The notes under the pieces are model-generated. The model did no database searches. It saw only the letters and a list, made by a program, of their open reading frames with translations, and was not told the DNA's origin. Of a stretch of DNA of 64,000 bases, positions 52,631 to 60,507 are shown piece by piece (the first letter of the stretch is position 1; every line of letters starts with the position of its first letter). The DNA is from Methanofollis formosanus. GTDB lineage: Archaea; Halobacteriota; Methanomicrobia; Methanomicrobiales; Methanofollaceae. A program made the position numbers and the translations under genes. The stretch lies in contig NZ_CP037968.1 in the NCBI RefSeq assembly GCF_019633745.1, positions 1,928,789-1,992,788 of the forward strand, given 5' to 3'.

Positions 52631-53133
52631 TGCGCACCGTGCTTCGTGCCCCCTGCCCGGTCTGCAGAGAGGAGATCGAATATATCTATCAGACCGAGGA
52701 GATCCCGTACTTTTCTGAAATCCTCATCGAGAGTGCAAACTGTCCGTGTGGCTGGCGGATGAGCGACGCCTTCATCATGCGGGAAGGCGTGCCGGGGAGG
52801 GACGAGTTGACGGTCTCGGGCGAAGAGGATCTCTCGGTGCGGGTGGTGCGAGGCTCGGCCGGGACGATCGAGGTGCCCGAACTGGGAATCGAGATCAAGC
52901 CCGGCCCGGCCGCTGAGGCCTTCATCAGCAATGTCGAAGGGGTGCTCGACCGGATCGATGCCGTCCTGGAGATCGCTCTCAGGACGGCGGGGGCCGAGGA
53001 GCGGGAACGGTGCCTGGCGATCAGGGACCGGATCGCGGCGGTGAAGCGCGGCGAGGATCGGGTCACGCTGATCATCGAGGACCCGACCGGGAACTCGGCG
53101 CTGATCCGCAACCCCGAAGACGGTTGTGAATAA
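52630..53133 (+). CDS. ZPR1 zinc-finger domain protein
   Basis: A 167-residue protein with one ZPR1-type domain. The zinc ligands are CPVC near residue 9 and CPCG near 38, with the intervening ESANCPCGWRMSD and later REGVPGRDELTVSGEEDLSV. Eukaryotic ZPR1 binds elongation factor 1A and acts as its folding chaperone; the archaeal form has a single copy of the domain. It starts with GTG at 52630. Coupling to sepF is conserved in related methanogens as far as I recall. Confidence 0.88.
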   Translation: MRTVLRAPCPVCREEIEYIYQTEEIPYFSEILIESANCPCGWRMSDAFIMREGVPGRDELTVSGEEDLSVRVVRGSAGTIEVPELGIEIKPGPAAEAFISNVEGVLDRIDAVLEIALRTAGAEERERCLAIRDRIAAVKRGEDRVTLIIEDPTGNSALIRNPEDGCE

Positions 53134-53194
53134 CCGTTCATCTTTTTTGCCCGGGCCGGATGGAGTCTTTTTCCGGACCAAATGAAGAGGTTAA

Positions 53195-53560
53195 GGCTCT
53201 GTAGAATTGGGTATGAGACGATATCGCGCCTCAAGCATACGGGATGAAAATATCATACCAGAACTGGATCGATTCTTGTTCCTCCTCCTTACGAACGAGG
53301 AACGGATCGAAGTCGAGCACCCTGCCGGCCCTCGGTTATCCTCGTCGTGGGGTGTCCGGGGGGTGCAACCCCTCGGTGCACGATTCTAGGAACGATTCTA
53401 CGATGAGGGCGGCACGCCTGATCATCATGCCTTCCCACACCCTTGCGCCGGTGGCACTGCTCTCGGACTCCTCTCTGCCCTGATATGCGACTGGAAGGAT
53501 TGTATGAAGTACGCGGGTGATCGGCGGTGTCACTCTGGCAGAACTGTGAAGTTCTCTACA
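53195..53560 (-). repeat. Dispersed intergenic repeat, copy I (mostly inverted)
   Basis: On the minus strand, 53460 to 53330 reads GTGTGGGAAGGCATGATGAT, CAGGCGTGCCGCCCTCATCG, GAATCGTTCCTAGAATCGTG and CCACGACGAGGATAACCG; this is copy G with scattered changes. At 53255-53192 the minus strand continues with TTTTCATCCCGTATGCTTGA and ends CCCAATTCTACAGA, the module seen in C, F and G. The left edge therefore lies close to the ZPR1 gene end. The two initiator tRNA genes lie just to the right. Confidence 0.74.
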
Positions 53561-53579
53561 AAGCGGATGAATCGAAAAG

Positions 53580-53654
53580 TAGCGAAGGATGGATTTGAAC
53601 CATCGGTCTACGGGTTATGGGCCCGTCGGGATCTCCTGACTACCCCACCTCGCT
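53580..53654 (-). tRNA. Initiator tRNA-Met (CAT), variant copy with C33
   Basis: A 75-base tRNA without encoded CCA. The acceptor stem begins A1-U72, and the anticodon stem has three consecutive G-C pairs next to the loop, both marks of archaeal initiators. The anticodon loop reads C-C-CAT-A-A, so position 33 is C instead of the near-universal U. Compared with the neighbouring copy there are two other changes: a G6-U67 wobble in the acceptor stem and C for T in the variable loop. The T arm GATGG-TTCAAAT-CCATC is intact. Confidence 0.9.
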
Positions 53655-53688
53655 ATCCGGGAAAAGCAGCATTTCATAATGAGAAAAG

Positions 53689-53763
53689 TAGCGAGGGATG
53701 GATTTGAACCATCGATCTACGGGTTATGAGCCCGTCGGGATCTCCTGACTACCCCACCTCGCT
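53689..53763 (-). tRNA. Initiator tRNA-Met (CAT), standard copy
   Basis: A 75-base tRNA, 34 bases upstream of the variant copy on the same strand. It has A1-U72, the three G-C pairs before the CTCATAA anticodon loop and a fully paired acceptor stem. CCA is not encoded. This copy is nearer the promoter, so both may be cut from one transcript. Confidence 0.95.
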
Positions 53764-53793
53764 ATGCTGTGGGGTATAATCTCTGTTCCGTTT

Positions 53794-53804
53794 CTATATA
53801 TAAT
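53794..53804 (-). promoter_or_regulatory. TATA box of the initiator tRNA pair
   Basis: On the minus strand the sequence AATTATATATAG lies about 33 bases before the tRNA 5' end. Transcription would start near 53772. No similar element precedes the second tRNA in the 34-base spacer, which supports a joint transcript. Confidence 0.6.
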
Positions 53805-53857
53805 TTTCTTGCATGCCTGGAGACAGATAGATTATTCTGGACGTCTCATTCCGGATC

Positions 53858-54259
53858 ATGGACGAAGATCTTGAGATGATCAGACAACGCAAGCAGGAAG
53901 CACTGGCGGCACGCATCGCCGCCCTCAGGCAGGGGGTGATCAGGGTCGACGACCTCTCCCTCGCCGACACGGTCCGGGAACATCCTCTTCTGGTTGTCGA
54001 CTTCTCGGCCGAATGGTGCGGTCCCTGTCAGCGTCTCGCCCCGATCTTCGAGGCCCTTGCCGCCGAATTCGCCGGTACCGTCACCTTCGCCACCTGCGAC
54101 ATCGACGAGTCGCATGGGGTCGCCTCCTCCTTCGGCGTCCAGGTGGTCCCGACTATCGTCTTCTTCTCACACGGTCGGGCGGTTGGACGACTCACCGGTG
54201 CGCTGCCCGCCGACGTCCTCCGCGCCAATGTCACAAAAATGTTCGGGCTATCTGAATAA
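53858..54259 (+). CDS. Thioredoxin with charged N-terminal extension
   Basis: A 133-residue protein. Residues 35-130 are a thioredoxin fold with the active site WCGPC near 53-57 and the cis-proline in VVPTIVFF. The first 27 residues, MDEDLEMIRQRKQEALAARI and so on, form a charged helix not found in standard thioredoxins. It resembles the start of archaeal PDCD5-like proteins (D/E-rich then IRxRKxxxL). It overlaps the convergent pterin dehydratase gene by 12 bases. Confidence 0.92.
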   Translation: MDEDLEMIRQRKQEALAARIAALRQGVIRVDDLSLADTVREHPLLVVDFSAEWCGPCQRLAPIFEALAAEFAGTVTFATCDIDESHGVASSFGVQVVPTIVFFSHGRAVGRLTGALPADVLRANVTKMFGLSE

Positions 54260-54598
54260 CCCTTTTTTTGCAGTCAGTCCGCTGAGTTTTGCGGCCAGGA
54301 TAAAGTCGGTCCGCGTCAGTCCGCCGCAGGCGTAATTGTACCACAGGACGTCGACGTGGCGGTACTGCGAGAGGACGATGTCAGGGAAGTGGTTCGCGCC
54401 GCTCTTCGATCCGATCTCGATGACCAGGTTGATGAACGCGGCAGCCTCTCCGACGGTCCGGAAGGAGAACCTCCTCCATAGTCTCCCGTTCTCCAGTGTC
54501 CACCCCGGCACCTCGGGAAGGAGTGCAAGCATCTCCCGCCTGGTGAGCGGTGCCGACCCGGGTTCCACCGGCACGGCTGTCTCTGCGCTGAGAGGCAT
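54248..54598 (-). CDS. Pterin-4a-carbinolamine dehydratase-like protein
   Basis: A 116-residue protein of the PCD/DCoH family. LTRREMLALLPEVPGWTLEN is the typical N terminus. SGANHFPDIVLSQYRHVDV contains the substrate histidines, and LTRTDFILAAK ends the domain. In animals it dehydrates a pterin after aromatic hydroxylation. In an archaeon without phenylalanine hydroxylase the role is unclear; molybdopterin-related roles have been suggested for bacterial relatives. Confidence 0.9.
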   Translation of the reverse strand: MPLSAETAVPVEPGSAPLTRREMLALLPEVPGWTLENGRLWRRFSFRTVGEAAAFINLVIEIGSKSGANHFPDIVLSQYRHVDVLWYNYACGGLTRTDFILAAKLSGLTAKKGLFR

Positions 54599-54660
54599 GC
54601 TCCTGCCTGCTCGTCCTGAGATATAAAGGTTGTTATGGTGGGAGACCGCACCAATTCAGT

Positions 54661-56772
54661 GTGTCGTCAGTCTACGCCGCCCTTCACCCTACGCTCAAGA
54701 ACGTGCTCGCCCATCGCCTCGGCTGGACCGATCTCCGCCCGGTTCAGGAGGAGGCGTGCCGCGCCGCCGCCGAGGGGGCCGACCTTCTGGTCGTCGCCGG
54801 CACCGCAGGTGGCAAGACCGAGGCCGCCCTCATTCCGGTCGTCGACGCCGCGCTCAAAGGCGGGTACCCCGGCGTCGTCTGCCTCTGCCTCTTCCCGCTC
54901 AAGGCCCTCATCAACGACCAGGCGGCCAGGGTGGAGGAGTTCTGCACCCCGGCCGGACTCTCGGTCACCAGGTGGCACGGCGACGTCGGCCGCGGGGAAC
55001 GCTCCTGGGCGGGGGGCGACCCGCCCCATCTCCTTCTCACCACCCCCGAGTCCCTGGAGGTGATCCTTCTGGACAAAGGGCTCAGGACCGCCCTGAAGAA
55101 TCTCAGGTTTGTCATCGTCGACGAACTCCATGCTTTCGCCGGCGATCTGCGGGGCGTACAGGTCAGGTGTCTCCTCGACCGCCTCGACGAGGTGGCCGGG
55201 CGACCGTTGCAGCGGATCGGCCTTTCGGCGACGGTCGGCAACCCCGACGAGATCCTCGACTGGTTCTCCGGGCCGGGCCGCCGGCGCCGGATCGTCGCCG
55301 TTCCCGCACCGCCGGGGAAGAAGCAGTTCTCGTTCACGGTCGCCCGTGACCGCGAAGAACGTGCCCGTGCCGTCGCTCGCCTCGTCGCCGGGCAGCGGGC
55401 CCTCGTCTTTGTCGGCAGCAGGAGCCAGGCCGAAGGCCTTGCCGGAGATCTGGCCGATAAGGTGGAGCGCCTCTCGGTCCACCATTCTTCCCTCTCTCCG
55501 GCGATGCGCCGGGCGGCCGAAGAGTCCCTCGGCGGGGTGGGTAGCCCCTGTGTCATCTGCACCTCCACCCTCGAACTCGGGATCGACATCGGTGGCCTCG
55601 ACCTCGTCGTCCAGGTCGGCCCGCCCCCCTCGGTCTCCTCCTTCCTCCAGCGCCTCGGCCGGACCGGCCGGCGAGGGACGCCTGCCAGGATGGCCTTTGT
55701 CCTCGGCGACGGCCTCGACCTCCTCATCGCCGTCGCAACCGTCGAGGCCGCCGCCAACCATGAGGTCGAACCTCTCGTCCCGCCGCGGGCGCCGTACCCG
55801 GTCCTGGTCCAGCAACTCTTCCTCGCCCTCCTCGCCCGCGGCCGGGCCCCGTCACCCTCTCTCGTCGCCCACCTCTGCCGGTTCACACCTTTCAAAGGGA
55901 TGGAGAGCGAGGTCAGACTCATCCTCGAGCACCTTCTCGACACCGGCCACCTCGTCGCCGACCGGAACGTCCTGATGCTCGGGCCCGAGGCCGAACGGAC
56001 CCTCTCGCGTTCGCACTGGGTTGACCTTCTCTCGGTCTTCGCCCCGGCCGCCGCATACCGCGCCCTCACCCCCGAAGGGGAGGCGGTCGGCGACCTCGAC
56101 GCCAGGTTTGTGGCCGGTGGTGCCGGCACGGTCTGCACCCTCGGCGGTCGGCGGTGGCGGGTCATCGCCCTTGACCATGACTACCAGATCGCCACCGTCG
56201 TCCCTGCAGGCGGCAGCCCCGCGGCCTCTGACCGTCGGCCCTTCTGGTCGGGCACCGGTGCCCCGCTCAGCCCGGTCGTCGCCGCGTCGGTGCGGCGTCT
56301 CCTCGGCAGAGGGCGCTCCGTCCTCCCGCTCAGCCGGGCCGAACAGGCGACGGTCGGGGGGTTCGCCCAGGAGATCGGAGCCGCCGTCCCGCAGGATAGG
56401 TTCCTCGTCCTGGAGCGCTCCGAGGGGATCGTCGTCCTCTCGTTTCACGGCGGCCGGTTCAACCGCGTCCTCGCTGCCGTCCTCTCCACTGTCCTCCCGG
56501 ACGGTCCGAAGGTCAGGCCCGCCGACCTCTGGCTCCTCATCGAGGGTATGACCGGCCCCGACCCCGCCGGCGAGGTTGCGGCGGCCCTTGATGCAACAAA
56601 GGCCCTTGAAGAGGATGAAGTCACCGCCGCACTCCCCTTCCCGGATCCTGAGGAGTGGAAGTTCGGTCCCCTCCTCCCCCGAGAAATCTTCGCCAGAATG
56701 GCCGCCGCCGACCGCCATGACTCTCAAGGTTTTGTCTCAATCATGAAAAGGGAAGATATATTTATGGTCTGA
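54661..56772 (+). CDS. Lhr-like superfamily 2 helicase
   Basis: A 703-residue DEAD/DEAH helicase of the Lhr group. Walker A is GTAGGKTEAA near residue 47, motif II is VDELHAF near 158, motif III is SATVGNP, and motif VI is RLGRTGRRG near 338. After the winged-helix part the C terminus is family-specific and shorter than in classical Lhr (about 850-900 residues or more). It probably unwinds branched DNA or RNA-DNA. The start is GTG at 54661. ATATAAAG, some 35 bases upstream, is a plausible promoter. Confidence 0.9.
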   Translation: MSSVYAALHPTLKNVLAHRLGWTDLRPVQEEACRAAAEGADLLVVAGTAGGKTEAALIPVVDAALKGGYPGVVCLCLFPLKALINDQAARVEEFCTPAGLSVTRWHGDVGRGERSWAGGDPPHLLLTTPESLEVILLDKGLRTALKNLRFVIVDELHAFAGDLRGVQVRCLLDRLDEVAGRPLQRIGLSATVGNPDEILDWFSGPGRRRRIVAVPAPPGKKQFSFTVARDREERARAVARLVAGQRALVFVGSRSQAEGLAGDLADKVERLSVHHSSLSPAMRRAAEESLGGVGSPCVICTSTLELGIDIGGLDLVVQVGPPPSVSSFLQRLGRTGRRGTPARMAFVLGDGLDLLIAVATVEAAANHEVEPLVPPRAPYPVLVQQLFLALLARGRAPSPSLVAHLCRFTPFKGMESEVRLILEHLLDTGHLVADRNVLMLGPEAERTLSRSHWVDLLSVFAPAAAYRALTPEGEAVGDLDARFVAGGAGTVCTLGGRRWRVIALDHDYQIATVVPAGGSPAASDRRPFWSGTGAPLSPVVAASVRRLLGRGRSVLPLSRAEQATVGGFAQEIGAAVPQDRFLVLERSEGIVVLSFHGGRFNRVLAAVLSTVLPDGPKVRPADLWLLIEGMTGPDPAGEVAAALDATKALEEDEVTAALPFPDPEEWKFGPLLPREIFARMAAADRHDSQGFVSIMKREDIFMV

Positions 56773-56905
56773 CCGTATTCTTCAGGTTGATGTGGGCCGC
56801 TCTCTCTGCCCGGTTCATTCTATTGATGGCCGTCCATGACGGAGACCAGTCGGTTACTCCGGGGTGTCCTCCGTCTACCGGCATGCCGGGACGGAGGAGT
56901 CTCTG

Positions 56906-57778
56906 ATGCGGGCCCGTTTTCTCGCCGCCGCGGCCGTCCTTCTCATCTGTCTCAGTGCCGCCGTCTTCCACCTCTCGACCACCTATGACGACTACAGCAG
57001 ATACAACGTCCAGTGGAACGGCACCTCGGCCTTCTTCTCGCAGCTCGAGGAGCGGGGGGCAGAGTCGATCACCGACCCGAACGACCTTGTACACTACGAC
57101 GACACCCTCCTTCTGATCGTCGCCCCTGAGGGTCCGCCGGGGCCGGAGAGGATCAAGGCATACAACAACTTCCTGGCACGCAACAACACCCTCGTCCTCT
57201 GCGACGACACCGGCGAGGCCGCTGCTCTCCTCGACGCACTCCCCGCCACGATCACGATTCTGCCCGGCACCGTCTCTTCGGTCGAGCGCGAATACACCAC
57301 CACTGCTGCAGTCAGAGGGTATCCGGTCGGCAACCACACCCTGGTCGAGGGGGTCTCGGCCGTCCTCCTCAACCGGCCTGCGGCGCTGGAGGGCGGGATG
57401 CCCCTCCTCCAGACTTCCCTTCTTTCATGGGCCGACGAGGACCAGAACGGCCGGATCGACGGCGAGGAGACGGTCGGACGGTACCGCCTGGGAGTCACCG
57501 AGAAGATCGGCGGCGGCGAACTGATCGTCATCGGGGATCCCGGGATCTTTCTCAACTCGATGGCGGGTCTGGGGGAGGGAAACAAACAATTTCGAGAGAA
57601 TATTCTCTCTCTTCGCCCGGTCGTGCTGGTTGACGAGGGATGGAGCAGGACGGCCGCTGCCGGGCCGTTCACCGGTATCATTCTATGGGTGAAGGAACGC
57701 CCTCTCTTCCAGATGGGTGTTCTGGCCCTGTTCATGTGTGGAGCAGTATATGTTTTCAGAAAGAGGATCAGGAGGTAG
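56906..57778 (+). CDS. DUF4350-like membrane-anchored protein
   Basis: A 290-residue protein with an N-terminal membrane segment (FLAAAAVLLICLSAAVF), an outside domain and a C-terminal membrane segment (FQMGVLALFMCGAVYVF) with a basic end. The outside domain has the DUF4350 pattern: YNVQWNGTSAFFSQLEER, TLLLIVAPEG and LVLCDDTGEAAALLDAL. GGAGGAGT precedes the ATG at 56906. DUF4350 proteins are regularly found with MoxR ATPases and DUF58 proteins, as here. The function is unknown. Confidence 0.85.
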   Translation: MRARFLAAAAVLLICLSAAVFHLSTTYDDYSRYNVQWNGTSAFFSQLEERGAESITDPNDLVHYDDTLLLIVAPEGPPGPERIKAYNNFLARNNTLVLCDDTGEAAALLDALPATITILPGTVSSVEREYTTTAAVRGYPVGNHTLVEGVSAVLLNRPAALEGGMPLLQTSLLSWADEDQNGRIDGEETVGRYRLGVTEKIGGGELIVIGDPGIFLNSMAGLGEGNKQFRENILSLRPVVLVDEGWSRTAAAGPFTGIILWVKERPLFQMGVLALFMCGAVYVFRKRIRR

Positions 57779-57783
57779 ACGAG

Positions 57784-58752
57784 ATGGATGTGAGTGAGCG
57801 CGATGTGGTACCGATTGCCGAGAAGTTTGAGGAGGTCAGGGGGACTGTCAACCGGTATGTGGTCGGGCACGAGGATCTGATCAGGCTGATCGCGATCAGT
57901 TCTCTCTCCGAGGGGGCGATCCTCATCGAGGGCGTCCCCGGCACCGCGAAGACGACGGTCTCGAAGATCATGGCGCATCTCCTCTCCGCCTCTTTCAGGC
58001 GTGTGCAGGGTGCGGTGGATGTCCAGCCGGCCGACATCATCGGGGTGCGGATCTATGCCCGCGATAAAGAGGAGTTCCTCCTGAAAAAGGGTCCGATCTT
58101 CTCGAACTTCGTCCTGATCGACGAGATCAACCGTCTCACCCCGAAGACCCAGTCGGCCCTTCTCGAGGCGATGAGCGAACAGCAGGCGACGATCGATGGG
58201 GAGACCTATCCCCTGCCCCGACCCTTCTTCGTCATGGCCACCCAGAACCCGTACGAGTTCGAGGGAACCTTTGCCCTGGTGGAGGCTCAGCGGGACCGTT
58301 TTCTCTTCAGTGTCCCGCTCACTTATCTCGATGCCGAGGACGAGATCGAGATCCTCAGGCGCGCCCAGAGCGGGAGGCTGGCCTGGGACGATTACGTGAA
58401 GACCCTCGTTCCGATTATCAGACCCGAAGAGATCGAAGAGATGGTCAGAACGGTTGCGGCGATCCATGTCGAGGAACCGATATGCCGATACATCACCGAC
58501 CTGGTGATGGCCACCAGGAACCATCCAGACGTCCGTCTGGGAGCGAGTTCCCGGGCATCGCTCGCACTTCTGCGCGGGGCGAAGGCCAACGCGGTTCTGG
58601 AAGGACGCACCTATGTGATCCCGGACGACGTAAAGGCCCTTGCCCTTCCGGCCTTCCGTCATCGGATCGTGCTGGATCGGGAGGCGCTCATCGGGCGTGT
58701 CCCGGTGGATACGATCGTCAGGGAGATCCTGGACCTCGTCGAGGTGTCCTGA
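57784..58752 (+). CDS. MoxR-family AAA+ ATPase
   Basis: A 322-residue MoxR ATPase. Walker A is EGVPGTAKTT near residue 49, Walker B is VLIDEINR near 112, and sensor 1 is ATQNPYEFEG near 155. The C-terminal lid has GASSRASLALLRGAKA. These proteins act as chaperones for assembling or activating partner complexes, often working with DUF58/VWA proteins. AGGAGGT precedes the ATG. It starts five bases after the DUF4350 gene. Confidence 0.95.
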   Translation: MDVSERDVVPIAEKFEEVRGTVNRYVVGHEDLIRLIAISSLSEGAILIEGVPGTAKTTVSKIMAHLLSASFRRVQGAVDVQPADIIGVRIYARDKEEFLLKKGPIFSNFVLIDEINRLTPKTQSALLEAMSEQQATIDGETYPLPRPFFVMATQNPYEFEGTFALVEAQRDRFLFSVPLTYLDAEDEIEILRRAQSGRLAWDDYVKTLVPIIRPEEIEEMVRTVAAIHVEEPICRYITDLVMATRNHPDVRLGASSRASLALLRGAKANAVLEGRTYVIPDDVKALALPAFRHRIVLDREALIGRVPVDTIVREILDLVEVS

Positions 58753-58755
58753 GCC

Positions 58756-60048
58756 GTGAAGCCGGGTCCGGCCGCAGAAGGGACGGGGGTGCTTGCCCTT
58801 GCCGTCACCGCCTATGCCCTCCTCTTCGACGATCCTGCCGGTTTCGTCGTCGCCGGAGCCCTGCTCGTCTATCTGGTGTACCGGGCTCATCTCTTTCTCC
58901 GGAATATCACGCGGGTCGTCGGGTCCCTGGCCATCTTCAGGAAGGTCGAGAGGACCATTGTCAGACAGGGGGGCGGTACCGGTGTCGAGACGACGGTCAC
59001 CTACGAGCCGCGTCCCGGTCTCGCGGTCGGGGTGGAGGATCTCGTCCCGCCGGTCGCGGTTCAGGACGGGGAACAGGCGTATGACACCCCGGAGTCCGGG
59101 AAGATCGTGGTCAGGCACCGGCTGAAGTTTATGGCGGCCGGGGTGACCGCTTTTGGGGGGATCAGGCTCGCCGCTCGCGACCCCTTCTTCTCAGGTTCCC
59201 TCGACCTGAAACACAGTGCGTTGATGACACCGTCGATCACGGTCATACCGACCGGGACCTCCCTCACCTCCGCGGCCGCGGGGTCGGGGTTCGATGAACA
59301 CCACGAAGAGGGACAGGCGGTTCTCCTGAAAGGCCAGGAGACGCGTTCGTACCGGGAGTACGTCTCCGGTGACCCCTTTGAGTTAGTGGACTGGAAACTC
59401 TCGGCCAGGCACGGTAAACTGTACATCAGGGAACCGGAGGCCATGAGTGGCGGGTCGCCCTGTGTCATCGTCGACCTCCCTGACCCGGGGCATCCTCTCT
59501 CCGACGATGAGATGACCAGGTACTCGATGGCGGTGAACGGTGCGGTCGAGGGGACGTACAGGAGGTATGGGGTCTGCCCGCTCCTTCTCATTGCCGGCGG
59601 CGAGGTGGTCGCCTCCCTCCCGCCGGAAGTTCCTGAAGAAGAACTCTTCGGGGCGCTGGCGATGGTCAGGCCGACTGAACAGACCGTCCCGGTCTATCGG
59701 TACCTGGATGCGGCGACGGTGCAGACGCACCTCAGGGGAGTGCGGAAAGCACCCGGGTGGGAGGGGACGTTCAGGGAGAGACTGGGGACGTTTATCTCTT
59801 CTTTTGGGTCGGAGGATGGACTGTCTTATTTCTGGACGCAGGTCACCGGCACCCTGCGCCGCTCCAGATCGAACGGGGTCTATCTCTGCACGCCGGGCCG
59901 GGGCGACATCAGCCACCTTGTCCAGGTGGTCCTGGAGGCGAGGCATCTCGGCTTCGATGTTTCGGGCTGTACTCTCTCGGGCCCGGAGAGCGCGGCGGCC
60001 AGGGCCGAACTGGCCGCATGCGGGATGGAACGGATGGAGGAGATCTGA
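58756..60048 (+). CDS. DUF58-family protein
   Basis: A 430-residue protein with two N-terminal membrane segments (about residues 10-45). The DUF58 motif RxYxxGD-x4-D-W is present as SYREYVSGDPFELVDWKLSA near residue 205. The following part has a von Willebrand-like PCVIVDLPD strand. It starts with GTG, three bases after moxR. MoxR-DUF58 pairs are thought to serve envelope-related assembly. The partner substrate is not visible. Confidence 0.9.
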   Translation: MKPGPAAEGTGVLALAVTAYALLFDDPAGFVVAGALLVYLVYRAHLFLRNITRVVGSLAIFRKVERTIVRQGGGTGVETTVTYEPRPGLAVGVEDLVPPVAVQDGEQAYDTPESGKIVVRHRLKFMAAGVTAFGGIRLAARDPFFSGSLDLKHSALMTPSITVIPTGTSLTSAAAGSGFDEHHEEGQAVLLKGQETRSYREYVSGDPFELVDWKLSARHGKLYIREPEAMSGGSPCVIVDLPDPGHPLSDDEMTRYSMAVNGAVEGTYRRYGVCPLLLIAGGEVVASLPPEVPEEELFGALAMVRPTEQTVPVYRYLDAATVQTHLRGVRKAPGWEGTFRERLGTFISSFGSEDGLSYFWTQVTGTLRRSRSNGVYLCTPGRGDISHLVQVVLEARHLGFDVSGCTLSGPESAAARAELAACGMERMEEI

Positions 60049-60507
60049 ATGGAAGCACGGATCTGGTTCGGGATCTTTGTCCTGCTCGGGCTTGCGGCTG
60101 CGTTCCTCGGCCCTGCCGCCCCGGCCGGGATCGGTGCGCTTGTCGTCGCGATCGGTCTGATCGCACTCGGAAGGGGAGAAAAGGATCACTGGTTCCTGGT
60201 CCTTGCGGCAGGTGCCCTGGTCGCCGTTGCTGCGGGTTTCACCTCGCCCATCTGGTCGACGGTTCTTGTCCTCGTCCTCCTCGGGTGGGTGGAAGACCGG
60301 TTTGCGTTCTTCTCCTCGAGAGAAGGGAAGGTGGCCTTCCTGGTCTTTGCCGCCGCGGTCGCCGTGGTTCTCCTGGCCCCGGCCCTGCTGATGAGGCATA
60401 TCTTCCTTCTTTTCGGCGGTCTTGGTATACTCCTGCTGGTGTCCGGGTTATTTCTCTCCCTATCATGGTACAGACTGGTATGGTCTGCACGGAGGAGTGA
60501 AGAATGA
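60049..60507 (+). CDS. Integral membrane protein of the MoxR operon
   Basis: A 152-residue protein with about five hydrophobic stretches, including residues 8-40, 48-62, 67-83, 97-113 and 118-140. No conserved domain is recognised. It follows the DUF58 gene without a gap. Its stop overlaps the next ATG by four bases, so it belongs to the same operon and probably to the same membrane complex. Confidence 0.75.
   Translation: MEARIWFGIFVLLGLAAAFLGPAAPAGIGALVVAIGLIALGRGEKDHWFLVLAAGALVAVAAGFTSPIWSTVLVLVLLGWVEDRFAFFSSREGKVAFLVFAAAVAVVLLAPALLMRHIFLLFGGLGILLLVSGLFLSLSWYRLVWSARRSEE

Noticed and set aside
6874-53560. CRISPR interpretation of the dispersed repeats
   Set aside because: The modules are far apart, differ in length and order, and have no regular spacers or nearby cas genes.
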